A DNA stretch of 40,979 nt, taken from Gammaproteobacteria bacterium. GTDB taxonomy: Bacteria; Pseudomonadota; Gammaproteobacteria; UBA1113. The DNA lies in contig JAGVJQ010000025.1 of assembly GCA_020051015.1 (NCBI GenBank), positions 1 through 40,979 of the forward strand, read 5' to 3'. The position numbers and the translations under genes are program-made. This document shows positions 32,556 through 40,122 of the stretch, piece after piece (position 1 is the stretch's first letter; every line of letters begins with the position of its first letter). The notes beneath the pieces were generated by a model. The model did no database searches. It had not been told where the DNA came from and worked only from the letters and a program-made list of their open reading frames with translations.

Positions 32556-34967
32556 ATGTCATTAAGAAAGTGCGTATTAACACTGTTTTCTATCGTTGTA
32601 GTATTTTGCTTTTTTTGTGAACCTGCATGGAGTGCGGTGGCGCCTGCGAAAAATAAAAATACAGCATTAACAACTGATCTTTCTACTACACAGAAACAAC
32701 TTGATGCGAATACGGCGCAACTTGCTACCATTGTTAGTGCAATGGAACAAAAAATGTTATCTGACGGTACACTACAATTAATGCAGCAGCAAATCGAAAG
32801 TGTCGTGACAAGAACACAACAGTTACAGCATGCAGCAGAAAAAAAAGCTAATGAGATTGATTCATTAATTAATGCCCTGGGTCCAGCACCAAAGGCAACT
32901 GAAGCAGCTGAAGATCCTGTTACTGCTAATAAAAGACAACAACTGAATGAGGCGCTTGCACTTTACAATGGCCAAGTTAAACAAGCTGGTGCATTAATTT
33001 CCCAATCTATTTCACTCTCTAATGCTCTAGCACAACGTCGGTTACAAAACAAAGCTAAGGGATTAATGCAACGTTCGTTGCCGCTCTATGACCCGATTAT
33101 TTGGCAAAGAGGCATTAGCAATAGTGATGATGCTATGTTAAAGGCTTGGGATAATACGCTCTTTATGTTTAATAAAAGCTGGGTGGCGTTAAAAGTCAAA
33201 GCAACAGCTATTTTATTTTTAGCTACCAGTTTATTGATTTTGTTTACAAGTTTTATCTTATCTTGGCTGTTATCTCATCACTTCGGTCGGCGATATGTTA
33301 CTGCCACACCTAATTTAGTCAGAAAGATTATTAGCACCATTACCAATATTATTGCAGCAGGGATTATTCCATTAAGTGCCGCATTATTAATAATTTTATA
33401 TGCAAAAAAATATGAGATTATTTATCAAGCTCAATGGTATATTTTGAACTGTTTATCATTAATGATAGGTGGTATTGGAATTTCATATTTATTGATAAAA
33501 AATATTTTATCGCCCAATTTACCTAGTTGGCGTATTTTGCAAATCAAAGATGAAAGTGCTAAACCACTAGCAAAGCAATTAATGCTTTTTCTTATATTAG
33601 CGATATTCAATTGGTTTATTACAACTATTGCTGAGAGTATCCCACTTGATTTTCTAATTCCATGCGAATTTTTATTACGTACAGCAGCCTGTGCTAGTGG
33701 ATTAATTTTATTAAAAAAACGATATTGGACGAGTGAGTTAATTGCACGAACACAACAAGATGCTCCTAGTACAACGCGTAATGCACAATTAATTTTCATT
33801 CATTATTTGCGTATTGCTTCAATTACCGTATTTATTAGTAACCCAATTTTTATGTTGCTAGGTTTTATTAGCTTAGCCAATTTCTTATTTATTAGTTTTT
33901 TGCAAACCGTTGCGATTGTCGCATTATTATTAGGATTACACATAACGTTTTATCAAGTGTTAGGTAAATTTATTGGTGTTGGCGCAGAAAATATCTTAGG
34001 AAAAACATTTAATTTAGGTGAGCGTAGTCGACAAATTTTACATTATTGGTTAATTGTGATCATTGATATTATCTTTTTTATTGCCGGAATGGTCGCCATT
34101 TTATTAACGTGGGGTTTAGATAGACATGATTTATGGCGCTTAATCAAGCCATTATTTATTGGTTTTAATATTGGTCATTACCATGTTTCATTAACAGCTG
34201 CATTTATTGCAATTGGTGCATTTGTTGCATTCTTTGTTATTACTAGATTATTACAACGTTTTTTAGACCGACGAGTATTTCCTTATACCAATTTAGATTT
34301 TGGCGTACAAAATGCCTTACATCAAGGGGTGGGTTATGTAGGGATTACATTAGGTTTATTAGTTTCAATCGGTATGATTGGTATCAACTTAACGAATTTG
34401 GCATTAATTGCCGGAGCGTTATCCGTTGGGATTGGTTTCGGCTTGCAAAATATTGTTAGTAATTTTATTGCGGGTATCATTGTATTAGTGGAAAGGCCCA
34501 TAAAAATTGGTGATCGAATTATTGTTGGTCAAGATGAAGGAACAGTAAGACGTATTAGTGTACGCGCAACGGAAATTGAAGCTGCAGACGGTTCTTCGGT
34601 ACTCATTCCTAACTCAGAACTAATATCCGGACGGGTAAGAAATTGGACTTTTCGAAATCCACTGACTAAATTAGAAATTGCCGTTGGTGTGGCATATGGT
34701 TCTGATACTCGTTTAGTTGAAAAATTGCTGTTACAAGTTGCCGAGCAAAATCTTGATGTAACACGTGATCCTCCACCAAAAGTCAGTTTCATGAATTTTG
34801 GTGCAAGCGCTTTAGAGTTTAAATTAGTTGTCTGTATTTACGATATTGATAAACGAAATACCGCTGGTAGTGAATTGCGTTATGCAATTGAAAAAACATT
34901 TCGTGAATATAATGTGGAAATGCCATTTCCGCAATGTGATGTACATATAGTTTCGAACAATTCTTAG
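32556..34967 (+). CDS. Large MscS-family mechanosensitive channel (DUF3772/YbiO-like)
   Basis: An 803-residue inner-membrane channel. A signal peptide (to about 26) is followed by a periplasmic coiled-coil region (about 35-175), many membrane helices (about 215-640), and the MscS domain. The last helix and pore follow the NLALIAGALSVGIGFGLQNI pattern, and the beta domain reads VERPIKIGDRIIVGQDEG and PNSELISGRVRNWTFRNP. The channel releases osmolytes under membrane tension. The stop codon TAG is made of TA plus the first G of a repeat remnant, so its original C-terminus may have been a little longer. Confidence 0.88.
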   Translation: MSLRKCVLTLFSIVVVFCFFCEPAWSAVAPAKNKNTALTTDLSTTQKQLDANTAQLATIVSAMEQKMLSDGTLQLMQQQIESVVTRTQQLQHAAEKKANEIDSLINALGPAPKATEAAEDPVTANKRQQLNEALALYNGQVKQAGALISQSISLSNALAQRRLQNKAKGLMQRSLPLYDPIIWQRGISNSDDAMLKAWDNTLFMFNKSWVALKVKATAILFLATSLLILFTSFILSWLLSHHFGRRYVTATPNLVRKIISTITNIIAAGIIPLSAALLIILYAKKYEIIYQAQWYILNCLSLMIGGIGISYLLIKNILSPNLPSWRILQIKDESAKPLAKQLMLFLILAIFNWFITTIAESIPLDFLIPCEFLLRTAACASGLILLKKRYWTSELIARTQQDAPSTTRNAQLIFIHYLRIASITVFISNPIFMLLGFISLANFLFISFLQTVAIVALLLGLHITFYQVLGKFIGVGAENILGKTFNLGERSRQILHYWLIVIIDIIFFIAGMVAILLTWGLDRHDLWRLIKPLFIGFNIGHYHVSLTAAFIAIGAFVAFFVITRLLQRFLDRRVFPYTNLDFGVQNALHQGVGYVGITLGLLVSIGMIGINLTNLALIAGALSVGIGFGLQNIVSNFIAGIIVLVERPIKIGDRIIVGQDEGTVRRISVRATEIEAADGSSVLIPNSELISGRVRNWTFRNPLTKLEIAVGVAYGSDTRLVEKLLLQVAEQNLDVTRDPPPKVSFMNFGASALEFKLVVCIYDIDKRNTAGSELRYAIEKTFREYNVEMPFPQCDVHIVSNNS

Positions 34968-35008
34968 GGGCTGTTTACAATTCTACTATGCTGGGCACAA
35001 AGCCCCTA
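34967..35008. repeat. Remnant end of the 142-bp element
   Basis: GGGGCTGTTTACAATTCTAC and the following TATGCTGGGCA, AAAGCC match one end of the elements at 37905 and 22125. The rest of the element is missing. TTAGGGGCT at its left end can pair with AGCCCCTAA at 35001-35009. Confidence 0.7.
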
Positions 35009-35011
35009 AAT

Positions 35012-35040
35012 AAAAAGGGCGTATTTTATACGCCCTTTTT
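35012..35040. terminator. Bidirectional terminator
   Basis: AAAAAGGGCGTAT and ATACGCCCTTTTT form a perfect 13-bp stem with a three-base loop. It lies between the convergent channel gene and host-attachment gene and carries T-runs in both directions. Confidence 0.88.
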
Positions 35041-35051
35041 ATTGTAAGTAG

Positions 35052-35492
35052 TTATGCCGCAAATCTATTCTCAAGAATGAATGTCTTTAATTGATGCTCT
35101 TCAATGCCATTAGGATTTTTCTTAATAACTAATTGAATTGAATTATTAACCATTTTACTAAGGTGTTTTTTGAGAAAGCCATAGAACTTGGGTTCGGAGA
35201 TGAGAATTAAACTACGACAACCGCTTGAATTTACTTCGCTTTCAATCAAATTTGCTACTTTAATCGCAAATTTATTTTTTTCAGCATCTTTAGGATCGGT
35301 ACGGAGGGAATACGCACCACGAGAATCACCACTGGTCTTGTAATGGCCTGGTCGATCAGATAAAAGCTCCTGGGCTTTTTGTCGGTTTTCGGGGTGGTCT
35401 AATTCGGTAGTTAACTCCATGTTTTTTTTAGAATTATCAGTAAAAATCTTGACTCGGTCTGCATTCGCAACAATAACTAATTTTGTTTTCAT
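35052..35492 (-). CDS. Host attachment family protein
   Basis: A 146-residue cytosolic-looking protein of the family annotated as 'protein required for attachment to host cells' (Host_attach). The start MKTKLVIVANADRVKIFTDN is typical, followed by the Asp/Gly-rich DRPGHYKTSG and GAYSLRTDPKDAEK segments and the C-terminal ISEPKFYGFLKKHLSK. The family resembles eRF1-like domains, and the attachment role is weakly supported outside the founding example. No SD stronger than GGTTAG is seen. Terminator downstream at 35012-35040. Confidence 0.82.
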   Translation of the reverse strand: MKTKLVIVANADRVKIFTDNSKKNMELTTELDHPENRQKAQELLSDRPGHYKTSGDSRGAYSLRTDPKDAEKNKFAIKVANLIESEVNSSGCRSLILISEPKFYGFLKKHLSKMVNNSIQLVIKKNPNGIEEHQLKTFILENRFAA

Positions 35493-35594
35493 GATTTCTA
35501 ACCCGCGTGTGATAAAAAACTTTTTCCTTATAAAATAAGTTTAGTATGATTTTTATTAAACGCGGAAGCTAGTATTGTAAACGGACCTTAGTAT

Positions 35595-36914
35595 TTAACA
35601 AGTAGCTGCGGGTGCTGATAAAGTTGTTGCAAATTTTTCAGTTGAATGAATTAATTTACCAATTAAATCATCAATCATATTTACAGCTTTTGAAAAGTAT
35701 GTTGAATTTGTTTTTTGCTGTTCGGTATTCATCGAGTCAGTTATTTGAGCATGGTATATTTTACTTAATTGCCTTAATAAATTTAATTTTTCGTCAATTA
35801 AATCATGTTCAGACTTGTTAGTTTTATTAAAAAATCTTGCTGGTTCATTGGGAGCACTAATGTCATTATTAAGATTAAAATCATTACGCAAATTTTGATG
35901 AATAAACTCTTGTCTGAAAGCTAAAAAATCGACATATTTTTTATGTAATTCAGGATATTGCTGCCATAATAAAGCCATGTAACCTTCCCACCAAACCATA
36001 TGAAACGTAGGTAACCCTTCTGGCAATTTATGATTTAAATAAACTTGAAAACCAGCGTAAGTTTTATCTGTCCATTTTGTTGGGTCACAAGGGATCATGA
36101 GTTTACAAGTCATAATGGCATTATAAATACCAGCCATAGGATGTTGATTGCCAAAACTAAATTTATTCGTCCAATAAATAGCATTATGAATATCTTTCGT
36201 TTTTAATGGTAATTTATCTTCGATAGATGGTAACCAATCATAGCCAACATCGATTGCCCAAAAGCGACCTTTATTGACATGTTCGCAACAAGTATTAATC
36301 GCATCAATATCTGCACAAATAGTTTGAAGAAGTTCAGCTAAGATCTTGCATCCGGCATCAGTAAGAAGACCTTTTTGAATTAATGGATTAAACATCGCAC
36401 TACCTGAACCTGGGCTATCGAAATTGGTACAAGGAGTTTTATTCTCAAAGCTCAGATTTAAATTAGGGTATTGTTCTGTTAGATTAGTTTGCGAGCCAAA
36501 ATAAGCAGTTATTAACTCGGCAATAGTTGCGCCTAGTGAATGTCCAGTATTAGAAAATTCAACGACCCAACCTTCACTTTTCGGAAAATCGTTATTTAAT
36601 GAGAACAATACCTCTTGTAAAAAAGGTAATGCACCATTTTCAAGTTGTTTTGGTGCTTTATCTTTTAACCACATAGCAAAATCTTCAACCGTTCCTTGCC
36701 AATTATCGGTGCCACGTTGAGCTAATACAACTTGTACTTTTTTGGTAGTTTCATCAATTAAATAGTAAGCTGAGCCAAAATAGCCATCTTGTTGAAGGCT
36801 TTGCGGACAATCAATATATTTCCACCCTATAGGAAGTGCCGGCGTATTACCTTCTTTACGATAGACGTGTAAGGCAATAGTTGCCATTAGCTTTAATCGT
36901 TCTGTATCAGCCAT
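35595..36914 (-). CDS. Class 3 lipase-like protein
   Basis: A 439-residue alpha/beta-hydrolase of the Lipase_3 type. The nucleophile lies in SNTGHSLGATIAELI; the preceding strand VVLAQRGTDNWQGTVEDFAMWL carries the family's RGT motif, and a candidate acid is in NFDSPGSG. The catalytic His is not certain. There is no signal peptide or membrane helix. The C-terminal 100 residues are helical and polar. Such proteins are often substrates of specialised secretion systems in host-associated bacteria; I cannot show secretion from sequence. Confidence 0.75.
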   Translation of the reverse strand: MADTERLKLMATIALHVYRKEGNTPALPIGWKYIDCPQSLQQDGYFGSAYYLIDETTKKVQVVLAQRGTDNWQGTVEDFAMWLKDKAPKQLENGALPFLQEVLFSLNNDFPKSEGWVVEFSNTGHSLGATIAELITAYFGSQTNLTEQYPNLNLSFENKTPCTNFDSPGSGSAMFNPLIQKGLLTDAGCKILAELLQTICADIDAINTCCEHVNKGRFWAIDVGYDWLPSIEDKLPLKTKDIHNAIYWTNKFSFGNQHPMAGIYNAIMTCKLMIPCDPTKWTDKTYAGFQVYLNHKLPEGLPTFHMVWWEGYMALLWQQYPELHKKYVDFLAFRQEFIHQNLRNDFNLNNDISAPNEPARFFNKTNKSEHDLIDEKLNLLRQLSKIYHAQITDSMNTEQQKTNSTYFSKAVNMIDDLIGKLIHSTEKFATTLSAPAATC

Positions 36915-36981
36915 CTATAGTGTTCCACTTTAAAATAAGACAATGATTGATTGTCTCTGTTTTTTTTAGGATATTCAATAT

Positions 36982-38067
36982 CTAATAAGCCAATTCTACT
37001 GCATAGTTATTTAATGGCGGTACATTTTTAATAACCCCTTGTTGATGGAAATACTCAGCAAAATGTTGATAACGACTTTTGTCTAAAGCTGCTGGGGTTA
37101 AATCAAAATGGGATAAGGTGGCAAACCAAGCTTGATGATTAAAATTATTATTTAAATCGGGATATGCTTTGGCAAATGCTTGCCAACTAGATTGTGGATG
37201 ATTGACTAAGTAATTAGTGGCTTGTGTTAATGCGGCTAAAAATTTAGGTAAACGCGGATCAGTTAAATTATTTTTGCCAGTGACAAAAATTAATTCATCA
37301 TACAATGGAACGCCATAATCTTCATAATTAAAGACACGTGCGGGTTTGCCATTGTCGGCCATTTCAAAAGGCTCAAAATTTCGCATGATGCCAGTGATTG
37401 CATCAACTTTGCCACCCATCAATGCTTGAGTTAAACCATAGTGGACGTTAATTAATGTCACATCTTTTTCGGTTAAACCAGCATTTTTAAGCATAGTATC
37501 CAGCATTACATGATCGGTCCCATCAACAGAATAACCAATTTTTTTGCCTTTTAAATCGGAAATATTATGAATGTTACTATTTTGTAAAACAGCAACTGCA
37601 TTTAACGGAGTTGCAATTAAGGTACCAATTCTAACAACAGGAATATCCGCATCAATGGCCATTAATAATGTTGGTTGATAAGTGATGCCAATATCAGCTT
37701 TGCCAGCAGCGACCAGCTTTAGTGGGTCGCCAGGATCGGTTGGGCTAACAAGTTTGACATTTAATCCTTGCTGCTTAAAAAAGCCTTGTTCTTGTGCAAC
37801 CAGCAATGGTGCATGATCAGGATTAGGGTACCAATCTAATAATACGGTCAAGGGTTTATCAGCTGCAAAGCAACTGGAACAAAATAGTAAAGTAGTTAAT
37901 AATAGGGTCTGTTTACAGTTCGCTAGGCTGAGGCAAAAAGACTTGATTTTTGAGCACCGCAGCGGAGCATACTTGGCCGTCTGTGAGCAGCGGAGCGCCG
38001 AAAATCGAGGCTTTATGCCCCGCATAGTAGAATTGTAAGCAGACCCTAGCGTTTTGATAATACCCAT
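36982..38067 (-). CDS. thiY: Thiamine-precursor (pyrimidine) binding protein, ThiY/NMT1-like, with insertion in signal peptide
   Basis: A periplasmic binding protein for a thiamine pyrimidine precursor (HMP or formylaminopyrimidine). The mature domain begins ADKPLTVLLDWYPNPDHAP, then VAQEQGFFKQQGL and VAAGKADIGITYQP, all typical of NMT1/ThiY. The signal peptide is interrupted: MGIIKTL is followed by 48 residues translated from a 142-bp repeat element plus duplicated TA, then LLTTLLFCSSCFA. Removing the insert restores a normal 20-residue signal peptide. The reading frame stays open through the insert. GGGG precedes the ATG at 38067, which overlaps the thiX end. Confidence 0.88.
   Translation of the reverse strand: MGIIKTLGSAYNSTMRGIKPRFSALRCSQTAKYAPLRCSKIKSFCLSLANCKQTLLLTTLLFCSSCFAADKPLTVLLDWYPNPDHAPLLVAQEQGFFKQQGLNVKLVSPTDPGDPLKLVAAGKADIGITYQPTLLMAIDADIPVVRIGTLIATPLNAVAVLQNSNIHNISDLKGKKIGYSVDGTDHVMLDTMLKNAGLTEKDVTLINVHYGLTQALMGGKVDAITGIMRNFEPFEMADNGKPARVFNYEDYGVPLYDELIFVTGKNNLTDPRLPKFLAALTQATNYLVNHPQSSWQAFAKAYPDLNNNFNHQAWFATLSHFDLTPAALDKSRYQHFAEYFHQQGVIKNVPPLNNYAVELAY
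37905..38046. mobile_element. 142-bp MITE-like element inserted in thiY
   Basis: Imperfect terminal inverted repeats GGGTCTGTTTACAGTTC and its counterpart GGGTCTGCTTACAATTC bound the element, flanked by TA on both sides (37903-37904 and 38047-38048), as for Tc1/mariner- or IS630-type MITEs. It is highly similar to the copy at 22125-22266. It has no stop codon in the thiY frame. Confidence 0.9.
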
Positions 38068-38777
38068 CGCATACCCCAATCAACTGTAAAAAATAATATT
38101 AATGCCAACGCAACTAACCAAATTAATGCAGCAAACATCATATCGATTTGTAATCTAGCATTAGCATTTAGCATCAAATAACCTAATCCCTGACTTGCTC
38201 CCACCCATTCGCCAATGACTGCACCTAATGGTGCTCCCACTGCAGCTAATCGCAATCCAGATGCAAGTGCAGGTAATGCTGCGGGCAAAGCAATATAACG
38301 TAATGCGGTGAAACGAGTAGCTTGCATGGTTTGTGCTAAGTCCAACCAACCTTCGTCAATACGCGATAAACCATCGTAAAATGCAGTTGTTACCGGAAAA
38401 AATAAGATAATCATGACGGTAACAATTTTTGATGCCAAACCATAACCCAACCAAACCACTAACAATGGCGCGATAGCAAAAGTGGGTAATGCTTGACTGA
38501 TGACTAGGCTTGGTAACAGCCAATTACGTGCTGGGGGGAAATAAATAAAAATTAAGGCACTAAACATACCAATGCCGACAGCAAGCAATAATCCAGCAAT
38601 GCTTTCTAATGCGGTAGGCCAAGTCTGTGTAAGTAAAATTTGCCAGTGCGTTAGCATAGTGTGTAACACTAAACCTGGGCTAGGTAATAAATAAGGAGGC
38701 AAATTTTCGATACTGACTAATAATTGCCAAATTAATAAAATTAGCACGATGCCAACTAAACCACGCCAATGTTTCAT
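38046..38777 (-). CDS. thiX: ABC transporter permease for thiamine precursor, ThiX-like
   Basis: A 243-residue inner-membrane permease with about six helices and the BPD_transp_1 cytoplasmic loop signature (GWLDLAQTMQATRFTALRYI, then ALPAALPALASGLRLAAVGA). It forms the importer with ThiY and ThiZ. The TAG stop is formed by the TA target and the first G of the repeat element; without the insertion the frame would end two residues later (...SKRYY). The start MKHWRGL follows GGTGG. A GC-rich repeat separates it from thiZ. Confidence 0.9.
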   Translation of the reverse strand: MKHWRGLVGIVLILLIWQLLVSIENLPPYLLPSPGLVLHTMLTHWQILLTQTWPTALESIAGLLLAVGIGMFSALIFIYFPPARNWLLPSLVISQALPTFAIAPLLVVWLGYGLASKIVTVMIILFFPVTTAFYDGLSRIDEGWLDLAQTMQATRFTALRYIALPAALPALASGLRLAAVGAPLGAVIGEWVGASQGLGYLMLNANARLQIDMMFAALIWLVALALILFFTVDWGMRWVLSKR

Positions 38778-38810
38778 TTATTTGCCACCATATTTAATTT
38801 ACTCTTTTTG

Positions 38811-38856
38811 CTCCCCTCCCCCGCTTGCGGGGGAGGGGTTGGAGGAGAGGGGGCTG
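38811..38856. repeat. GC-rich palindromic repeat, copy 2, between thiZ and thiX
   Basis: CTCCCCTCCCCCGCTTGCGG and the complementary GGGGGAGGGG form a strong hairpin, followed by TTGGAGGAGAGGGGGCTGT. It is flanked by direct repeats TGCCACCATATTTAATT (38783 and 38885), consistent with an insertion that copied its target. Confidence 0.85.
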
Positions 38857-38870
38857 TTGTAAATGCATCT

Positions 38871-39761
38871 TCAAATTTCATTTCTTGCCACCATATTTAA
38901 TTCGTTTAACAACAACTTCTGTAATGGCAATAACGTTGCATGGGTAATATCACGCGGTGGTAATTCTGGCGGAATAATAGAATTTGATAATTGCGCCGGT
39001 TGACCTCGCAGTACGATGATTTGATGACCTAATCGCAGCGCTTCCCATGGATCATGCGTAATGAGTAATACGGTTTTTCCTGCTAATTTTTCCGCGGCCA
39101 ATGTTTGCATATCATAACGGGTAATCGCATCGAGTGCAGAAAATGGTTCATCCATTAACACAACTGGTTTTTCTTCCATTAGCGTGCGGGCTAATGCGAC
39201 GCGTTGTTTCATGCCACCAGATAACGTAGTTGGCTTATGGTGTATTTCAGCATCTAAACCCACCGATTCCAAGATATGCAAAGCGCGAGCTTTAGTTTGG
39301 ATATCACATTGTTGGCTACGTAAATAGCTGCCTAACATAACATTATCAAGCACACTTAACCATGGTAGTAATAAATCAGTTTGCCCCATGTAAGTCACGC
39401 GATCAGTGAGTGGAATACCATCACTGGTGGTAATCGTAGCGTGACAAAACTCATTTATAAAAAAAAGGTTCATGTCTTCGCTCCCCTCCCCCGCTTGCGG
39501 GGGAGGGGTTGGGGGAGAGGGGGCTGTTAAAGATGTCCGCCTATGCGGAAATGCCTGCAATTTATCCTGCCCACGGCCAAATAAGGGTAAACCAGCTAAC
39601 ATACGTAATAAGGTTGTCTTACCAACGCCGCTAGGACCAAGTAAACACGTAATAGAATGAGAAGGCAATTCAAAGGATAAGTTTTCAAATAGTAGTTTAT
39701 GCTGAAAACGCAAGCTGGCGTTAGAAAGGATAATGCCTGGGGCATCGTTTGATTTTATCAT
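38871..39761 (-). CDS. thiZ: ABC transporter ATPase for thiamine precursor, ThiZ-like, with in-frame insertion
   Basis: A 296-residue ATPase that energises the ThiXY importer. Motifs: Walker A GPSGVGKTTLLRML, Q-loop YMGQTDLLLPWLS, signature TLSGGMKQRVALA, Walker B VVLMDEPFSALD and the H-loop His in LLITHD. Between Walker A and Q-loop there are about 40 extra residues, including LTAPSPPTPPPQAGEGSE, which is the translation of the GC-rich repeat at 39480-39528. The frame stays intact, so the enzyme may still work. The ATG at 39761 lies just after the riboswitch; a TTG upstream would sit inside its final helix. Confidence 0.88.
   Translation of the reverse strand: MIKSNDAPGIILSNASLRFQHKLLFENLSFELPSHSITCLLGPSGVGKTTLLRMLAGLPLFGRGQDKLQAFPHRRTSLTAPSPPTPPPQAGEGSEDMNLFFINEFCHATITTSDGIPLTDRVTYMGQTDLLLPWLSVLDNVMLGSYLRSQQCDIQTKARALHILESVGLDAEIHHKPTTLSGGMKQRVALARTLMEEKPVVLMDEPFSALDAITRYDMQTLAAEKLAGKTVLLITHDPWEALRLGHQIIVLRGQPAQLSNSIIPPELPPRDITHATLLPLQKLLLNELNMVARNEI
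39480..39528. repeat. GC-rich palindromic repeat, copy 3, inside thiZ
   Basis: GCTCCCCTCCCCCGCTTGCG, the complementary GGGGGAGGGG and TTGGGGGAGAGGGGGCTGTT closely match copies 1 and 2. It is read in the thiZ frame without a stop. The adjacent GTCCGCCTATGCGGA may belong to another small palindrome. Confidence 0.88.
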
Positions 39762-39772
39762 GATATGTCTCA

Positions 39773-39856
39773 ACTGTTCCTACGTCGGTGTTAACCGCTT
39801 CAGGTTCAAGGGTCGTTGCGTGATGCAACCTCTCAGCCTGTTTGGCTCCCCTCAGT
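39773..39856 (-). ncRNA. TPP riboswitch (THI element)
   Basis: On the minus strand the conserved blocks occur in order: ACTG-A-GGGGAGCC, GGCTGAGAGG, a hairpin GTTGCATCACGCAAC, ACCCTTGAACCTGA, then GCGGTTAACACCG and GTAGGAACAGT, with ACTG/CAGT closing helix P1. It precedes the thiZ start by about 11 bases, so thiamine pyrophosphate binding probably blocks translation initiation by holding the region around GAGACATATC near P1. It confirms the thiamine role of the transporter. Confidence 0.95.
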
Positions 39857-39927
39857 GAATTAAAAGCATTGTATCGAGTATTGTGGCTTAAGTAAATCTA
39901 CTTCTGTCCGACAAATTTTTTGAAGGT

Positions 39928-40005
39928 GTAGGGTGGGCACACATCGCTTCATTATTGTGCCGATTTGTTCTATTTGTACGTGACGCGATGTTTAGCCCAC
40001 CCTAC
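39928..40005. repeat. Inverted repeat, GTGGGC family, copy 2
   Basis: GTAGGGTGGGC at the left end pairs with GCCCACCCTAC at the right. The interior, reversed, matches the copy at 30397-30473 (AATGAAGCGATG, GCGTCACGT). Together with the riboswitch it accounts for most of the 361-base gap between thiZ and the bZIP-like gene; the rest shows nothing clear. Confidence 0.8.
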
Positions 40006-40122
40006 TAAGAAATTCTTTAGAAAAGTTCTCGTGTGCGTATTTGTAATATTACGGAGTTAATTTTGGCATAATGTTTCCATTATAAAATAACAGTTAAATT
40101 CTTATTAAGTTGTGAGAAAAAT

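Noticed and set aside
10404-38046. CRISPR array
   Set aside because: Repeats are dispersed, palindromic, of different families and without regular spacers; no cas genes.
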